Shown: piece by piece, positions 23,242-24,358 of the stretch
Numbering within the stretch: the stretch's first letter is position 1
Layout: the number at the start of each line of letters is the position of its first letter
Source of the DNA: Myxococcota bacterium
GTDB lineage: Bacteria; Myxococcota_A; UBA9160; PR03
Length of the DNA: 24,358 nt
Assembly (NCBI GenBank): GCA_030066475.1
Contig: JASJBO010000054.1
Span: 1-24,358 of the forward strand
Reading direction: 5' to 3'
Made by a program: the position numbers and the translations under genes
Notes under the pieces: model-generated
Database searches by the model: none
What the model was told of the DNA's origin: nothing
Seen by the model: only the letters and a program-made list of their open reading frames with translations

Positions 23242-23286
23242 GCTCCGTCTGGGCACGAGGCCTCAGGGCGATGGGAGGGTCGGGGC

Positions 23287-23646
23287 TTGGACGAGGCGGG
23301 GGCGACGCGACTCTGTGCGCTCGAGGAGATCCCCGACGGCGCCTCCCGGGGCTTCTGCATCGAGCGCCCGGACGGCCGCCCGCTGCGCGTCTTCGCCGTG
23401 CGCCGGGGCGAGGCCGTCTGGGCCTACGTGAACCGCTGCCCCCATCGCGGGACCCCGCTCGACTGGCAGCCCCACGAGTTCCTCGACCGGGAGCGCCGCC
23501 ACATCGTCTGCGCCACCCATGGCGCCGTGTTCCAGGTCGAGGACGGCGTCTGCATCGCGGGCCCCTGCCCCGGTGAGCAGCTCACCCCGCTGCCCCTCGA
23601 GCGGCGCGGCGCGGATCTGTACGCCGCGTCGGACCCGGAGGAGTGA
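23287..23646 (+). CDS. Small Rieske [2Fe-2S] ferredoxin
   Basis: This 119-residue stand-alone Rieske protein should carry electrons through a [2Fe-2S] cluster bound by two Cys and two His. The ligands are plain: CPHRGTPL (C51, H53) and CATHGAVF (C75, H78), with GPCPGEQL after them. The start is TTG at 23287, preceded at 8 bases by GGGAGG, and it matches the usual N-terminus length of such ferredoxins; no in-frame ATG is available. No signal peptide is seen. Its stop overlaps the GTG of the MFS-like gene (GTGA). Partners could be a ring-hydroxylating oxygenase or nitrite reductase-like enzyme, but none is in the window. Confidence 0.92.
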   Translation: MDEAGATRLCALEEIPDGASRGFCIERPDGRPLRVFAVRRGEAVWAYVNRCPHRGTPLDWQPHEFLDRERRHIVCATHGAVFQVEDGVCIAGPCPGEQLTPLPLERRGADLYAASDPEE

Positions 23647-24358
23647 GCCGCCCCGCCGGCCCCGGCGATGCGGAAGCGGTTGCCCCGCCGCTCTCCGAGC
23701 GCGACCGGGCCCGGGGCCGCCGGCTCGCGATCGCCAGCCATCCGGCGAGCAACACCTTCCGGCTGATCTTCACCCAGCACCTGCCCACCCTCGCCCTCGT
23801 ATCCCTCGGTGCGAGCGAGCTGCTGGTGGGCATCCAGAGCTCCTTCGTGTTCGCCTTCGTCGCGTTGCAGCTGCCCACGCTGCGCGCGGTGGCGCACTTC
23901 TCGAAGCGCTCGATCCTGGTCGCCTCCCACCTGTTCGCGGTGCTGGCCGCCCTGCCGCTGGTCTTCTGGGGCCGGCTCGAGTCGATGCCCGGCGAAGCGT
24001 CACTGGCGCTGGCGATGGGCTCCTTCGCCCTCGTCGCCGTCGGGGTCTGCGTCGGCGAGACGGTCTGGTTCCCGCTGCTGCGGGCCTACGTCCTGCCCGA
24101 GCGCATCGGCCGCTTCTTCGGAACGCTCCGCACCGGCTGGCACCTGGCGCTGATCTTCTTCTACCTCTTCTCCCAGTGGTGGCTGTCGGTCCACCCCGGC
24201 GACTTCGCCACGCTCTTCGGCGTCGGCTGGGCCCTCGGCTTCGCGCGTACGTTCGGGATCGCCCGGCTCCCCGAACGCAGCGAGCGCACCGGCGAGCGCA
24301 TCCGGGTGGTCGAGGCCATCGCCCTGCTGCGCGACCGCCGGCTGCGCAGCTACCTGGG
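23643..24358 (+). CDS. MFS-type transporter (3' end outside the window)
   Basis: The frame stays open from GTG 23643 to the window edge, 238 full codons. After a polar N-terminus (about 1-40) come hydrophobic segments at about 42-60, 65-85, 90-110, 120-145 and 155-180. The loop LPERIGRFFGTLRTGWH resembles the conserved MFS cytoplasmic loop (G...D...RR type, here a variant with R..FG..R). It then continues with a basic loop (IARLPERSERTGERIR). It is joined to the Rieske gene by a GTGA overlap. The substrate is unknown. The family call rests on hydrophobicity and this loop only. Confidence 0.7.
   Translation, partial: MSRPAGPGDAEAVAPPLSERDRARGRRLAIASHPASNTFRLIFTQHLPTLALVSLGASELLVGIQSSFVFAFVALQLPTLRAVAHFSKRSILVASHLFAVLAALPLVFWGRLESMPGEASLALAMGSFALVAVGVCVGETVWFPLLRAYVLPERIGRFFGTLRTGWHLALIFFYLFSQWWLSVHPGDFATLFGVGWALGFARTFGIARLPERSERTGERIRVVEAIALLRDRRLRSYL

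Overview
The window comes from a very GC-rich Gram-negative bacterium. Most genes have G or C at nearly every third codon position. GTG and TTG starts are common, and several genes overlap stop-to-start by 1 or 4 bases. Outer-membrane-type lipoproteins, a DUF4124/SLT transglycosylase, PEP-CTERM-like tails and a thrombospondin-3/dockerin-like secreted protein would fit a high-GC 'deltaproteobacterial' lineage (Myxococcota or Desulfobacterota-like). No rRNA or marker gene is present, so the taxonomy is only a guess.

Layout. 1-2392: intergenic repeat, then a translationally coupled aldehyde dehydrogenase and SDR dehydrogenase. 2504-4183 (-): L-aspartate oxidase (nadB). 4331-6859 (+): compact set of lytic transglycosylase, pgsA and a UDP-sugar 6-dehydrogenase, all envelope functions. 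10163-6825 (-): amidohydrolase followed by two paralogous secreted beta-propeller proteins with PEP-CTERM-like C-termini; the last runs 35 bp into the 3' end of the sugar dehydrogenase on the other strand. 11559-10207 (-): exported protein of unknown function. 11730-17620: glycoconjugate block with a GT4 and a GT2 enzyme (+), two polyprenol-phosphate-type GT2 enzymes (-), and a large DUF2723/GT117-like membrane glycosyltransferase (+).

17675-21122 is the most unusual region. An intact tRNA-Gly(GCC) with its own promoter and terminator is followed by about 3.3 kb of visibly lower-GC DNA. That DNA holds a decayed methyltransferase gene and a tight operon of three predicted lipoproteins (YajG-like, PH/GRAM-like and TPR). 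It ends in a second, degenerate copy of the 3' half of the same tRNA plus the same terminator hairpin. This is what an integration at a tRNA 3' end looks like, but no integrase is visible.

21160-23133 (-) encodes a secreted endonuclease/exonuclease/phosphatase-fold protein with thrombospondin-3 and dockerin-like repeats. From 23287 to the window end (+) there is a small Rieske ferredoxin coupled to a truncated MFS-type transporter. An intergenic repeat family (four copies; two carry a perfect 10-bp stem-loop) sits in gene gaps near 19-98, 2395-2504 and 11597-11690.
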